Positions 12,560 to 24,287 are shown, counted from the stretch's first letter. The stretch is 64,000 nt of DNA from Diphasiastrum complanatum (GCA_029204225.1 CM055102.1:22530160-22594159); one strand, 5' to 3'. Translations and numbers: made by a program. The notes: a model not told the origin generated them from the sequence alone.

Positions 12560-13659
12560 TTTGTTATTTTTTTTTTCTGACTGTTGCATTTTGACGTATG
12601 TTTCGCACAGTCTACATGTTTAAACTGTTTCACCGCACAGTTTGCATTTTTGGGTCATGAAGAAAATTCAGCACTAAGTCAAAAACACTTAGAAAATGAT
12701 TCTGGCCAACTCTCCCCACATTGTCGCATTTTTCGCATTTCTGCGAAAAAGGCGACATTGTCTTGAAAATGCCTTAGAAATGTTTTATGGCCTGCTGTCG
12801 CGTGTTTCGCCTTTCGAGAAAAAGCGACACTGTTGCCAAATGCCTTCCAGATAAAAGCGAAGGTGCCCTTGAAAAAATGACACTGCCCTTAAAATCAAAA
12901 AAGTGTCTTTTGGCAAAATGCGAAGGGCAGCGGACAGAAGGCAGCTAATGCATGAACACCAGGAGAGGGTCAAACGACACGAAACTATTCGCGACACGAA
13001 ACTCTTTGTGCTCCAAAGGATCCGGAAAATCAAACAAGTACCATAAAATACAGCTTCCTGATATGATATGATGATGTCAGCAGAAGAGCGTTAGGACGTG
13101 CCTAACCGTCGCTCTTGTAATCTGAGATTAGTTATAGATTGTTTATCTATCTAATCAAAAATGTTACTTTGAATATATGCATTGCTAGACACATCAATAT
13201 AAAGACAGACACGGACACAAAATAGATAGAATTGTAAAAGTCTAAAATAGCTCCAAAGTGAGTTTACATATTAGCAGTAGCTATATTATTCGTGAGAGTA
13301 AACATATCTCTCGTGCCAATGCGCTAATGTGGGAAACAGACGGCGCTCAAGAAAAATATTGTAAATTCAGTTTTGATAATAGTAGCGATTTTCTCAATGA
13401 TTTGTTCTCTGATGTGTATGATCTGCAATATTAGAATGCATGCTAGTAGTAGATAAATTTCCACTGTTGTTTTACTCAACATTATCAGTTGTTTACAAGT
13501 TTAATTTTTACAATGGATCGTCAAAAGTGATCTATGGCTTGGAAGAGAATTAGACTGCAGTTAGTAGCAGTAGCTACTCCTGCCAGGTTTGCTCTATCTT
13601 GTCTTCATTGCCAAGAACATCACAAACTCCCATCAGCGGATCTGTTTCTCTGTCATCAG
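12560..13659 (+). repeat. LTR of copia family D (copy 1), left end uncertain
   Basis: The segment 13026-13340 matches 23705-24010 and 63670-64000, including aagtaccataaa, ctcttgtaatctgagatta and ctctcgtgccaatgcgc. It is followed at once by a primer-binding site (13660). The part before 13026 is rich in ttcgc and cgacac words and is assigned with less certainty. Confidence 0.6.
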
Positions 13660-13671
13660 TGGTATCAGAGC
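13660..13671 (+). other. Primer-binding site, family D copy 1
   Basis: TGGTATCAGAGC, the copia initiator-tRNA-Met PBS. A second PBS-like word lies at 13782-13792, 122 bp downstream, after a TTTCGTTTCATTT minisatellite. Confidence 0.75.
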
Positions 13672-13830
13672 TCGTCTCATTTCATTTCGTTTCATTTTGC
13701 TTCGATTCTTTTCGTTTCGTTTCATTCGCATTTCATTTTGTTTCGTTTCGTTTCATTTCATTTCGCTTCGATTCCCATCAATGGTATCAGAGTTCGATTC
13801 GTTTCGTTTTGTTTTGATAAGACTTTATGA
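13672..13830. repeat. TTTCG/TTTCAT minisatellite
   Basis: Irregular tandem array of tttcgtttcattt, gcttcgattc and related units between and beyond two PBS-like sites. The open frames here (Ser/Phe/Arg-rich) come from the repeat. Confidence 0.8.
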
Positions 13831-13920
13831 CACTCTATACATGCCCACTCTTCGAAAGGACCTACTATTTGTTGCTAAGATGGTAGATGCAGGAACTTAC
13901 AGTCACTTTTGTGGCAGAAA
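13829..13920 (+). pseudogene. Copia protease/pre-integrase fragment
   Basis: Encodes LYMPTLRKDLLFVAKMVDAG, matching the segment after the protease in families B (LYVPSLRRDLLSVSKMTDLG) and C. It ends where the family B LTR starts, so family B element 2 appears to have inserted into, or recombined with, another copia copy. Confidence 0.65.
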
Positions 13921-14583
13921 TTGTGAACTCCTGCAACTTTGTCACGAAGCGAAGCGAAGCGAAGGGAGAACATACTCAAAAACCCTAAAGCACAAAAGGA
14001 AACGAAACGACACGAAGAAAAACAGTTCACGTTGCAAACTGAAACCTCAACGAGCATGGCATATTGTACTTCACGCTCAGTTGAAAGAGTTAGCCATAAC
14101 AGAAAATAACTAACTAGTTGATTAGCGTTGACTTATCTTGTAATTCTCTATTTAGTTGTCTCGTAAACTCCACACAATGGAGATATATACACAATTTTGA
14201 TCAACACGAAATAGAGAAAAGAAAGAAGATAGAGAGACGAAAATAGCTATGCATGAAAGTCTACCAATGAGAAGAACACAACGATTGAGCAGAGTGTCAG
14301 GCCGCCAACGAACAGACACTGACCATTTCACTCAAATCTCAAAAACTGATAATACAATTGCTCTCTTCTCCATCTCACTATTTTTTGTCGTCTTGATTTT
14401 TCGAATGTTTTATGTTATGTGATCTGTAGTTGCATGCCCAGGATCTTGAAAGCTTCCGCAAAAGAAAACCAAACGAACGTGACTCAAAAAAATCAGTTTC
14501 GACAACAATTAGTTTGCGACAACAGTCAGTTTGCGACAACAACCAGTTCGTGACAACAATCAATTCGTGAAACATTCGCAACA
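13910..14583 (+). repeat. 5' LTR, family B element 2
   Basis: About 674 bp. Related LTRs lie at 46058-46819 (+) and 51742-52471 (-). It contains a gaagc pentamer array near 13946-13965 and, at the 3' end (14492-14577), five degenerate 17-18 bp repeats of the type agtttgcgacaacaatc. The start is placed by alignment with the other two copies. Confidence 0.75.
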
Positions 14584-14600
14584 TGGTATTAGAGCACTGA
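14584..14600 (+). other. Primer-binding site, family B element 2
   Basis: TGGTATTAGAGC immediately after the LTR, with one mismatch to the usual copia PBS (C to T). Confidence 0.75.
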
Positions 14601-14652
14601 GGTTATCACTATATATGTGATATATAAATAGTGATTGTCTAGGCAACACAAT

Positions 14653-15540
14653 ATGGCTACAACGATCCAGATGAGAATAGCAATCGATCTTGATGGCGAA
14701 AATTACAGAGTATGAAAATTCAAAATCAAAACACTTCTGAAGGATAAAGGCATCTGGTCGGTGACCGAACTCATAGAGGTGTTGCCTACAGATGGAGACC
14801 CGATGAGAGCTGAGTGGATCAAAAAGGATGAATGTGCAATGGTGATCATAATTTTGTCCATCAATGAAAAAATACTCATGCAGATTGAAGACTGTGAAAG
14901 CAGCCATGCAGCATGGAAGAGACTAAAGCAGAAGTATGAAGTGAGAACTACTGTTTCAGTGATGCATCTTCACAATCAGCTGCAATCCATACGATGGGAT
15001 GGCAACCAGTTGGATCAGCATGTTGAAAAGATCAGAATGATCTTCGCTCAACTTGCTGCATCAAGATAGGAACACCAGGTCCCAACACTACAATAGCTAA
15101 TGTACTTCATGAAATCTCTACCTGTGTCCTATCAGCCATTGAGAATGCTCATACTGAGTCTACCAGATATGACATTCGACAAAGCAATCATTCTTGTCGC
15201 TGATGAGAGACTGATGAGGGATGAACGAGAAGGACACAATGATCAAAAGAAAGCTCTTTTCACAAAGGGAAGGAAGAAGAACAAGATTCGGCCGAGATTC
15301 GACAAGATCGACACAAAGTCTTCGAGCAAAGGCAACGACAACCAACAATCTTCTTCATGTGATCATTGTCACAAACAAGGACACACAGCCAATAGATGTT
15401 GGTTCAATCCAATGATACTTTGCATGCACTGCAAGAATAAGGGGCACTCTGCATACGATTGTAGATTCAATCCAAAAAGAAAGAACAAAGCTGGCAAAGC
15501 AAATGTTTCAGAGTCATCCAAGGATGCAGACAAAGGTGAT
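14653..15540 (+). pseudogene. gag of family B element 2
   Basis: Starts MATTIQMRIAIDLDGENYRV. The next codon, where copia gags have an invariant Trp, is TGA. The capsid region continues (SINEKILMQIEDCESSH, LPDMTFDKAIILVADERL) with TAG codons at 15067 and 15094 that correspond to CAG and CAA in the copy at 49.4-49.5 kb. Two CCHC zinc knuckles follow: CDHCHKQGHTANRC and CMHCKNKGHSAYDC. Confidence 0.85.
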
Positions 15541-16017
15541 GAACCTTTCACAATATTCGATGAAGCTTCAACAGACTACACTGAACAAGACTATGATGTA
15601 GTCCTTGATTCAGGAACAACCTCACACATCACCTGCAACAAAAGAATCTTGATTGACTTCAGAGAACTCAAAAATAACAGAGTAGTGATTCTAGGAGATG
15701 GAAGCCGACACGATGTCAAGGGCATCGGGACTTTACAGTTGCGAACACTGTTAGGTCAAGCAGAGCTGCTAGGAGCACTCTACGTACCTTCATTGAGAAG
15801 AGACCTGCTATCAGTCTCCAAGATGACAGATCTTGGAATTCAAGTTCTATTCAATGGCAATACATGTCGAATGATCAAGAAAACAATAAACAAATTGTTG
15901 ACAATTGGATGCAGAGAAGGAAACCTCTACCAAGCCAAGATAATCAGCAATTCTGATAGCATACTAATGCATCAGAAAATGAAAATCAACTCTGACATAG
16001 AAGAATGTATCATCTGA
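15541..16017 (+). pseudogene. Aspartic protease and pre-integrase region, element 2
   Basis: VVLDSGTTSHITCN carries the retropepsin DSG active site, then ALYVPSLRRDLLSVSKM and GNLYQAKI of the GAG-pre-integrase domain. It is in frame with the zinc knuckles from 15100 to the stop at 16017. Confidence 0.85.
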
Positions 16018-16760
16018 ACATAAGGAGCCTGTACGACATGAGCAAGAAAGACATAGTCACAGGTCTATCTAGACCCAATACTGAGTTCTGCGAAGGTTGT
16101 CAGAAGGGCAAAACAACATCATAATACATTCAGACATGAGGCAAAAAGAGCTAAAAAAAGTTCTTGAGCTCGTCCACTCAGATGTTTGTGGACCAATGAA
16201 AGTTGATTCACTCTCAGGATTGAGGTATTTTCTATAGCCGGATGACAATGATCTACTACCTAAAGAAAAAATCTAAAGTGTTTGACTCTTTCAAGAAGTT
16301 CGTGGCATTTGTAGAGAGTCACACCTCAAAAAAGATTCAAATCATTAGATCTGATAATGGAGGTGAATACAAGAGCACAAAATTTTCTAGATTTTGCCAA
16401 GAACAGGGAATAGAGCATCAATTTACTCCTACGTACACACCCGAATATAATGGTGTTGCAGAAAGAAGAAACACGATGCTAGTCGAAGGAGCCAAACGTA
16501 TGATGGCACTGGTTCGATTTCCAAGTCAATTTTGGACTGATGCAATAGCTGCAGCAAAACACCTGCAAAACAAATCAACAACAACAGCCCTGAAAAATAA
16601 GACATCATATGAAATGTGGACAAGTAATGATCTGTCATATGTGCGTGTATTTGGATGTGCAGCATACAAGCACATTCCAAAAGAAAAAAGAAGCAAGCTC
16701 GATGAAAAATCAGAACACACAATCATGGTCAGATACTCGAATGGATAACAAGTGTACAGA
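16000..16760 (+). pseudogene. Integrase of element 2
   Basis: The zinc-binding part (HLNIRSLYDM, CEGCQKGK) is followed, with stops and a frameshift near 16120-16240, by LVHSDVCGPM, RSDNGGEY and EYNGVAERRN. The three catalytic acidic residues (D, D, E) are therefore all present although the frame is broken. The C-terminal part has VFGCAAYKHIPKEKRSKLDEK. Confidence 0.85.
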
Positions 16761-17059
16761 CTCTACAATCCAACCACGAAGAAGGTCATTTCGAGTAGAG
16801 ATGAGTCCACATTCCTTGGATTGAAGGATGAAAAAGACCATGAGATCTTCACACTGCTACCAATTCAAAAGGGAGATTGAGGGCAAACATCAAATCAAAA
16901 TGTTGAGTCCCAGACTCCAGAGCAACAGGAAGCAGAAGATCAACCCCACGAAGAAGAAACATTCGACCAGCAACGAATCAAACCTAGAAGGTCGACAAGA
17001 CAAAGAAGACCTCCAAATCGATACATTGACAATATTTAGTGGAGCAAAGACACGAAATT

Positions 17060-17660
17060 CAAGTACTACAGCTTCACTGAAGAGCCAACTACATATTTAG
17101 AAGCTCTCCAAAGTCCAAAGGGAGAATTCTAGAAGTAGGCAATGTCAGAGGATATCGAATCAATGAGACGAAACGAGGCATGGACACTAGAGCCACTGCT
17201 CGAAAATAAAAAGATCGTAGACTACAAATGGGTGTACAAAAGGAAAATCAAATTAGATGACATTGTTGGACGCTACAAAGCAAGGTTTGTCGCAAAGGGC
17301 TACACGCAAAGGTACGAAGTCTATTATTTCGACATGTATTCACCAATGGTGAAGATGATTAGCATTCGACTGCTCCTTGCATACGCTACACAACACAATC
17401 TAAAAATTCACCAGATTGATGTAAAAACATCATCTCTCCACGGATATCTAAAGGAAGAAATCTTCATGAAGCAGCCTAAAGGACTTGAAGACCCCGACAA
17501 TCGACAATATGTCTGTCAGTTGCAGCGATGCATTTATGGTCTGAAGCAGACATCATGAGCTTGTTACAAGAAGCTCGACAGTCTTCTGAAGTCTCTAGAC
17601 TTCAATCTTATACAACCAGACTGTAATGTCTCTATAAAGAGAGTAGGAAAATATTTTGTG
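17060..17660 (+). pseudogene. Reverse transcriptase, N-terminal part, element 2
   Basis: Hinge sequence (RRSTRQRRPP-type, in another frame) precedes AWTLEPL, YKWVYKRK, ARFVAKGYTQ, LLAYATQHNLKIHQIDVK and EEIFMKQPKG. A TGA at 17556-17558 replaces the Arg expected after KQTS. The domain continues in the next feature. Confidence 0.85.
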
Positions 17661-18287
17661 ATTCTGACTATTTTTGTGGATGACTCCCTAATGATAGGAA
17701 TCTCCTTGATGCTAATCAAGAAAACAAAGAGTCAGATTTCCAATAATTATGAAATCACATATCTGAGAGAAGCAACAGAATGTCTTGGGATGGAGATCAA
17801 AAGAGATCGAATAAAAAGAAAAATACATCTGAGTCAGTCAGCGTACACCAGAAAAGTGTTGAAGCAGTATCGAATGATGGACTACAAAGAAAAGGCCACA
17901 CCAATGATAGTTGGAGCCAGATTAATGAAGCGAGATTGCCCGAAAACAGAGGAGGAAAGACAGAAGATGGAAGGTATACCCTACCAAAACCTAATCGGTA
18001 GTTTGATGTACCTCACAATCTATACCATACCCAATTTGGCTTTCTTTGTCTATGCTTTAAGCCAATTCTCTTCCAATCCTGGTATGGCACATTGGCAAAT
18101 GGCAAAACGAATCCTGCAATATCTGAAAGGTACCCAAAACTTGGGTTTTATTCACAAAACAGAGAACGAAAAAAAAGGATTCGAGCTGCACCACTACAAT
18201 GATGCAAGTTGGGCAAGCTGCAAAGATGACAGGAGGATGTTCAATGGCATGCAAAGCAGCAATCAGTTGGATATGCAAAAAGAAAAT
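17658..18287 (+). pseudogene. Reverse transcriptase C-terminal part and truncated RNase H, element 2
   Basis: The catalytic box is FVDDS, with Phe in place of the usual Tyr. LGMEIKRDR, LSQSAYTRKVLKQY and IPYQNLIGSLMYLT follow, then the RNase H start HYNDASWASCKDD. It is cut at the family C LTR before the RNase H catalytic Glu and Asp. Confidence 0.85.
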
Positions 18288-18957
18288 CTATAGGAAAAAT
18301 AATAATAATTCTTTCTCAGAAAACACGATGAAAGTTTGAATAAATCAAACTAATATCAGTGTCTTCAATCGGGTCTGTTTCTGGTCTATGAACAGTATCA
18401 AATAAGTGTGCGGAATTAAGAGACCACTTTAGACAATTTTAGACAAACAGAAACTATTGATCAAAAACAAATTTTTGAAACTTTGAATCAGAATCATCAA
18501 TATTCATCTCTTGCTGTCTTATCTCACTGTTGTGTCTCTAATTGAGTGAGTTGGAGAGAGTGAGTTACAACAAGTAGTGCACATGTATTTATATTGTTAT
18601 AGGATAGGTCTTTTGGCCTTTTAATTCTCTATAATAGTAGATCTAACTGTTTACGATGGTTGATAATCAAATAAACTCTCTGTTTCCAAGCTTGAATAAT
18701 TTTTGTTCACGAATTATCTGCGATAGTCTGTCTCTTCGTCTAAGCTTCGTGTTTCGCAGATTGTTCGCGACACTTTGTCTCTTCGCGACATCTTCGTGTT
18801 TTGCGAATTATTCGCGACAGTTGACAGTTTTGAGCTTGAAGAAGAATCAAGAATATTTCGCGAATTTTTGTGATAGATGACAATTTCACGACAAGTGAGG
18901 CTTGAGCAAGAAACAGAATATTTCGTGACAAGAACTTGCTAGATACAACAATGATCT
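18288..18957 (-). repeat. 3' LTR of family C element
   Basis: The part 18288-18665 is the reverse complement of about 22903-23291. The LTR ends in TATAG rather than the usual CA. It is rich in ttcgcgaca and cgaaacac words between 18700 and 18900. Confidence 0.75.
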
Positions 18958-19600
18958 AATCATCCTGTGATAGGGTGTATTGGCCATTCACTTCTCTTCC
19001 TCGAGAGTCTGCGGACAATCTGCCTTACTCAGTATTGTTCCAGATATCATGGAAGTATGCACACCTTTGCATTCGAGCATATTGAAGTCTTCAATGATCT
19101 TCCGAGTGTACTTTTGTTGGTGAAGATACAACTTACCACCTTCAAAATCTCTTTCAATTTGCAAGCCTAGATTTTTGCTTCTCCTAGGTCAGTGATCTCA
19201 AATATTTTAGAAATATCTCTTTCGACATCTAAAATTAATTTATCTTTTCTTGAGAATATTAGTGTGTCATCAACATAAACAACTAGAATGATTGATTCAT
19301 TTTGGACATGCTTGTTATAGACATTCGACTCAACGAATAGAGGTTTGAAACCTAAGGAACGTAGTGTTTCGTCCTTCTTTCTATACCATTGTTTGGCTAC
19401 TTGCTTCAGACCATAAATGCTTTTATTCATGTGACATCTATATTTTGGATATTCTTGGCTTATAAAACCAAGTGGGTGGTCCATGAATAAATCTTCTTCC
19501 AATTCTACATGCAAGAAAGCAGTTTTCTCATCCACAATATGGATTTTCAGATCATGAGCCACTGCATAAGCAAATAACAAGCAAATTGATCTATGTTTAA
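18958..19600 (-). pseudogene. Reverse transcriptase C-terminal part, family C
   Basis: - strand motifs: LFAYAVAHDLKIHIVDEKTA, YGLKQVAKQWYRK, VVYVDDTLIFSRK (intact YVDD) and KIFEITDLGEAK. After a frameshift near 19167 come LYLHQQKYTRKIIEDF and ADCPQTLEEE. The RNase H domain is absent, replaced by the LTR at 18957. Confidence 0.85.
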
Positions 19601-19985
19601 GTACTAGTGAGAAAGTATCAGTGTAGTCGATTCCATATTTCTATGAAAAACCTTTTGCAACCAACTTTGCTTTGTATCTGATGTTTTCTCCATTAGGACC
19701 TGTTTTGATCTTGTAGATCCACTTGCATTTGACTGGTTTTCTTCCATCAGGTATAGGTGCAAGTGTCCATACATTGTTCTTATACATGGATGACATTTTG
19801 TCCTCCATTGCTTGAATCCAGTGATCTTTATCTGGTCCATCAATAGCTTTCTTGAATGTTTGAGGTTCGTCTGAGAAACCACAAAATTCGATGGCTACAT
19901 TTGTTAAAACATCCTGACCAAACCTTACAGGTGGTTTTCGTTGTCTATCAGATCTTCTCATAGGTGGTTTCGAATTCGATTCTGC
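19601..19985 (-). pseudogene. Reverse transcriptase N-terminal part and hinge, family C
   Basis: RRSDRQRKPPVRFG hinge, then HWIQAMEDKMSSMYKNNVW, KCKWIYKIKTGPNGE and YKAKLVAKGFS, continuous over 19641-19961. A frameshift or stop separates it from the YVDD half. Confidence 0.85.
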
Positions 19986-20960
19986 AGTTTTGGGTTTGTC
20001 CTTGTTTGCTGAAATTCGAATTGGTGATTTGAATCTGTCAGGTACTCAATCTTGAACTCCCTCTTAATATGGTAATTCTCTTTCATCTTTTGCTTGTTTT
20101 ATTTCTATCGTTGGCAACTCATAATAATTCTTGAGAATTTCATAGCCGACTAAATCACTGTCTGCTACATACTTTGACTCATCGAATTTGACATCTCAAA
20201 CAGTTTTTATTTTGTCAGTTTTGGGTACATAGACTCGATAATATGACGGATGTAACTCAAATCCTACCATAAAATCTTGTTCTTCTTTTCATCGAGTTTT
20301 TTTCTCAACTTGTCTGGTATGTGCATGTAAACTGCGCATCCAAATGTCCGAACATGTGCTAGATTTGGCTTCGACTTCTACCATATCTCATGAGAAGTTT
20401 TATCCGGTATTCGAGATTTCAGAATACAATTCTGAAGATAATTCGATGTAGCCACTGCTTCTGCCCACAGCTGTTTTGGTGCTTTCGCATGAGCCATCAT
20501 ACACCTAGCAGCTTCCATAAGTGTATGATTCCTTCGTTCAACTATTTCATTGTGCTAAGGTGTGTATGATGCAGTCTTCGTATGCATAATACCTCGATCA
20601 GTACAATAAGCCTTGAATGCGTTGGAAATGTACTCATCTCCACGATTTGTGCGAATTTGCTTCAACTTGTTGCATGTCTAGTTCTCATCCCAATTCGTAT
20701 ACTCAACGAATTTCTCAAAAGCTTTAGATTTTGTACGAATGAAGTATACTATAGCGAACTTGCTGATGTCATCAATAAACGTAATGAAGTATCACCTAAA
20801 GACAGTACTCCGAATGGTCCACAAATATCTGAATGCACAATTTCCAGTACCTTGGTTGCTTTATAAACATCCTTACTGAAAGGTGTTCTAGTCATTTTGC
20901 CTTAAAGGAAGGATTCGCAGATAGTTTGAATATCTCGACTTTTGATTTCGACTCTTTTGA
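19986..20960 (-). pseudogene. Integrase of family C
   Basis: - strand motifs include a CGP-containing start near 20830, EIVERRNHTLMEAARCMMAH (with the catalytic Glu), KQLWAEAVATSNYLQN and VRTFGCAVYMHIPDKLRKK. Several in-frame stops are present, for example after SHEIW. The annotation rests on these motifs read across frames. Confidence 0.75.
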
Positions 20961-21420
20961 TTCTCTAGCTTTTGTTGGCTTGGTACAAGGCTTCCATGTT
21001 CATGTGACATATTCTCTTGTGCCACAGAATATCTATCGATTTTTGAGTTTCATTGGCTTGTTCGATTCGAGTTCGAATGTTGAAGTGATACAAGTTTCCT
21101 TCTCTATTGACTTTAGCAACTAGGTTATCAGAATCTTCATCGAACAGTTTACAAGAGTTCTTTGTTAAGGTTACTGACATGCCTATATCGACTATCTTTG
21201 CTATGAATAGAAGATCTTTATCAAGAATAGAGATATAGAGAACTTCCTCTAGTTTCTTGTCACCCTTATTTATGTCCAACCATAGTGCACCAGTTCCATC
21301 AACTACGTACTTAGAATTGTCTCCAAGTATAATGAATCTCGAATAATTTGTCTTCTTGTACTCAGATAAAATTTGTTTTGAGGAAACAAAATGTGAGGCG
21401 GCTTTTTAATCAAGTACTAC
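20961..21420 (-). pseudogene. Protease and pre-integrase region, family C
   Basis: - strand frame 20965-21279 encodes EEVLYISILDKDLLFIAKIVD, SCKLF and GNLYHFNIR, then HKRICHMNMEALYQ, the start of the integrase zinc finger. The protease active-site region just upstream (21300-21420) is interrupted by stops. Confidence 0.75.
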
Positions 21421-22154
21421 TTCTCGAATTTTTGATTGTTTTCCAGATTGTTGATCATTTGTCTTTGACTCATTCTTTTTAGACGACTACCTCTTAAACT
21501 TAGACTTCTTTGAAGATTTATTCTTCTGAGTAAATAGAGCATTTTTGGAATCACCATTATCGTCATAGCGTTCACGAGCTTCTACTTCTTCTTTGACTCC
21601 ATCTATTGCTTTTTGAAGTGTCATTGTCGAGTCTTTCGCCAGTAAAGTTCGAGTTGTGTGGAATGACCTGGGTAGGGCTCGAAGAAAATAGCTAAGCTAT
21701 TTTTCCTTTGAGATTGTGTTTTTTGTGGAAGAATTTTGTAGAGAAATAAACAAATCTTTTATCTTTTGTACGAATGTGTCAGGTATTTGTCGTCCCACTG
21801 TAGGTAAGTTAATTGGTCTTCCAAGAACATGATTTAATTATGAGATCGAGTCTTATTCTTGGTTTGCAAATCTTCCCATAAATCTTTTGCGTTCACAATT
21901 GATATAAGATCTAGTATTATATTGTCATGCACTGAAGACACAATAATTGCTATAGCTTTGTCATTTTTCAAACCCCATTCTCGAAGTTCTTTGTGAGGAG
22001 TAGTTATTGGCTTCTCCTCTATTGGTTCTACTCATTGCCAAAGACCTTCGCCCTTCAGTATGAGTGAAGTCTGTAATTTCCAAATCAAATAATTCGAACC
22101 TTCTGGATCCAAGATCATAGTAATCTTAGAGTAGATATTACTGATCGACGACAT
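21421..22154 (-). pseudogene. gag of family C
   Basis: Starts at an ATG at 22154 and encodes GSNYLIWKLQTSLILKGEGL, with the conserved Trp intact, then KNDKAIAIIVSSVHDNIILD and DLWENLQTKNKTRS. Multiple stops follow from about 21830. No clear zinc knuckle is seen. Confidence 0.75.
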
Positions 22155-22226
22155 CTTCTATTTTTTTGAATAAATTCCAGATACGGCTTGCTGATGGATG
22201 TGTGAAGAATGCTGAGAGGGGTGCGA

Positions 22227-22262
22227 TGATACCACTATCAACTCTGATAGATTATGATACCA
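22227..22262 (-). other. Two primer-binding-site-like words
   Basis: tgatacca occurs at 22227-22234 and again at 22255-22262. On the - strand these read TGGTATCA, and the outer one abuts the remnant of the LTR. The PBS thus appears duplicated with 28-bp spacing. Confidence 0.5.
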
Positions 22263-22879
22263 CTATATCAGCTCCAATATGCGCCACTATGTTAGTTGCC
22301 CATTCTAGTACAATATCCATATACAAGACACATCTATCTATTGCCAGCTATTCTATTCAGGTATCCACAACAGAGTCCTAGACTTGGTTATTTACTTGGG
22401 AACCTGCTACGAACAAAGAACTTGTAGAAATACACACAAGTTCGAGACAAGTTTGATACTACTCAAAGTCAACCAAATAAGTCAAATGAATGTCAAAGAG
22501 TCACCACTCACAAGAGTAGGATCCTTCGATAGATGACAATCCTTCGATAGTCGACAATATCTTAACCCAACAATCCATCGACAAATCGACAATCGACACT
22601 ATCAACTTGACACTCTTTGGAAGACGTTCGAACGTAGCAAAATAGAGAAATTGACTTCCAATAGATATTTGATAGTAAATTCAATCTAATTCACATTGTA
22701 TCAAATGACAAGTAGAGTTACTCCATAAACAGATATTGTTAACTATTAAAACTACTAGTGTCAAAGTAAGAATGAATCAACCGAAACTAGACAAGAAACA
22801 AGATAGACATAACCAGGTATTCTTTGAAACTATATGAATGTACAAAAGTTACAACAACATGCATATGAAAATGCGTGAT
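22263..22879. other. Junction region, nothing certain
   Basis: Between the truncated 5' end of the family C element and an oppositely oriented family C LTR. The words tcgacaat and cttcgatag recur, as in the LTRs here, so it is probably the diverged 5' part of the next LTR. Confidence 0.35.
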
Positions 22880-23291
22880 CCTCTATTCAATGAATATCAA
22901 CCATCGTAAACGGTTAGATCTACTGTTACAGAAAATTAAAAGACCAAAAGACCTATCCTGTAACAATATAAATATATGTGCACTACTCATTGTAACTCAC
23001 TCTCTCCAACTCACTCAATCAGAGACACAATAGCGAGATAAAACAACAAGAGATGTATATTGATGATTTAGATTCAGAGTTATAAAACTGCGTTTTTGAT
23101 CAATAGTTTCTGTTTGTCTAAAATTGTCTAAAGTTGTCTCTTAATTCTGCACGCTTATTCAATCAAGGTAAATACTAGTCTATTAGTACATAGACCAGAA
23201 ACATACCCGATTGAAGACACTGATAATAGTTTGATTTATTCAAACTTTCATCGTGTTCTCTGAGGAAGAATTATTACTATTTTTCTTATAG
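22880..23291 (+). repeat. Family C LTR, + orientation, left end uncertain
   Basis: Matches the reverse complement of 18288-18665, including ttacgatggttgat, ggataggtcttttgg and caatagtttctgtttgtct. It ends cttatag and is followed by TGATATCAGA, a PBS-like site. The element it belonged to is cut off within about 400 bp. Confidence 0.7.
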
Positions 23292-23699
23292 TGATATCAG
23301 AAAATTGATCACGGTCCAGTTATATCAATGAGTGGATGATATTTTGAAAAAGTGTGTCCTTCATCATGAAACATCACAAATCATCTCTTTGTACCGAAGC
23401 AGTGGGTGGAGGCTTTGCATCAGATTTCACAATTCGCAAGATCTTACTTGCTAGCTCTCTAATCTCTACTTGCCGAAACCCAAAGAGTCTACCCACACGG
23501 TATAACCGCCAACTTGATTGTTTCGGTTGAAGACCTCAAAGACGAAGAAGAAATATTTGCGGATAGGAGGAGCCCAATCGAAAGGCTGAAGTTCGGACGA
23601 TGGACGAAAGGAAAATAGTCGGGACCAACCCAAAGACCAAATGATGAACAGTCGATATTCGAGACACCTGAAGACCAAATACTTTCAGTTCTTCACTCT

Positions 23700-24287
23700 G
23701 CAAGTACAGGGGAAATCAAAGAAGTACCATAAAGTACAATCTCCTGATTTGATTCTAATGACGTCATCCAAAGGAACGTTAGGACCTGCCTAATCAGCCG
23801 TTCTTGTAATCTGTGATTGGTTTTTAGATTGCTTAATCAATCTATCTAGATGTTATTCTTAATATATGATAATTAAGTAGGCACCATGTTGCCATACACT
23901 TCAAGCAATCAGAGAGATCTAGAGAGATCCAAGAAGTCTGCTAGTAAGCGAGACATAGTTCGTGGGAGATATATCTTCTCTCATGCCGACGCGCTATGTG
24001 GACTTTTCACGTAGTGCTTGGAGGAGAGAGGATCAATAGGTGATGTTGTAGCTGTTATGCACAAATTGTTCTAATTTGTTTGATCTCGAATATTTTATTG
24101 TCTGCTTATTGTTTGTATATCTGATTTAGTTGTTTCACTTATTTCGCACTCTGGTTCAATCTTGTTGAATGCTAAAACGATTTAAACATAGGACAACAGT
24201 GTTTGTCTACACTCTGGAGGATTGTAGGACTGATACAACCGACAATGACCCAAATTCCATCCGGGATTTACAAAAAATTTTCTTCAG
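23700..24287 (+). repeat. LTR of copia family D (copy 2), left end uncertain
   Basis: Matches 13026-13659 and 63660-64000: agtaccataaagtac, gttcttgtaatctg, tgctagtaagcgagacat and ctctcatgccgacgcgct. It is followed directly by a primer-binding site. Confidence 0.65.

Larger units (their letters stand above)
13910..18287 (+). mobile_element. Ty1/copia family B element 2, 3' LTR missing
   Basis: 5' LTR 13910-14583, PBS at 14584, then gag, two zinc knuckles, protease, integrase, reverse transcriptase and the start of RNase H in normal copia order. It stops abruptly in RNase H (after QLDMQKENL) where a family C LTR begins at 18288. Frames are broken by stops and shifts, many of them CAG/CAA/CGA or TGG codons turned into stops. 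It is a dead partial copy. Confidence 0.85.
18288..22262 (-). mobile_element. Ty1/copia family C element, 5' LTR lost
   Basis: On the - strand: PBS-like site 22255-22262, gag, protease, integrase, reverse transcriptase, RNase H start, then the 3' LTR at 18288-18957. The expected 5' LTR right of 22262 keeps only about five bases (ctata). Coding frames contain several stops and shifts. A family C LTR in the opposite orientation lies at 22880-23291. Confidence 0.8.

Noticed and set aside
13534-14113. Ser/Phe/Arg-rich frames resembling an RS domain
   Set aside because: They come from the TTTCG/TTTCAT minisatellite and a protease fragment, in several frames at once.
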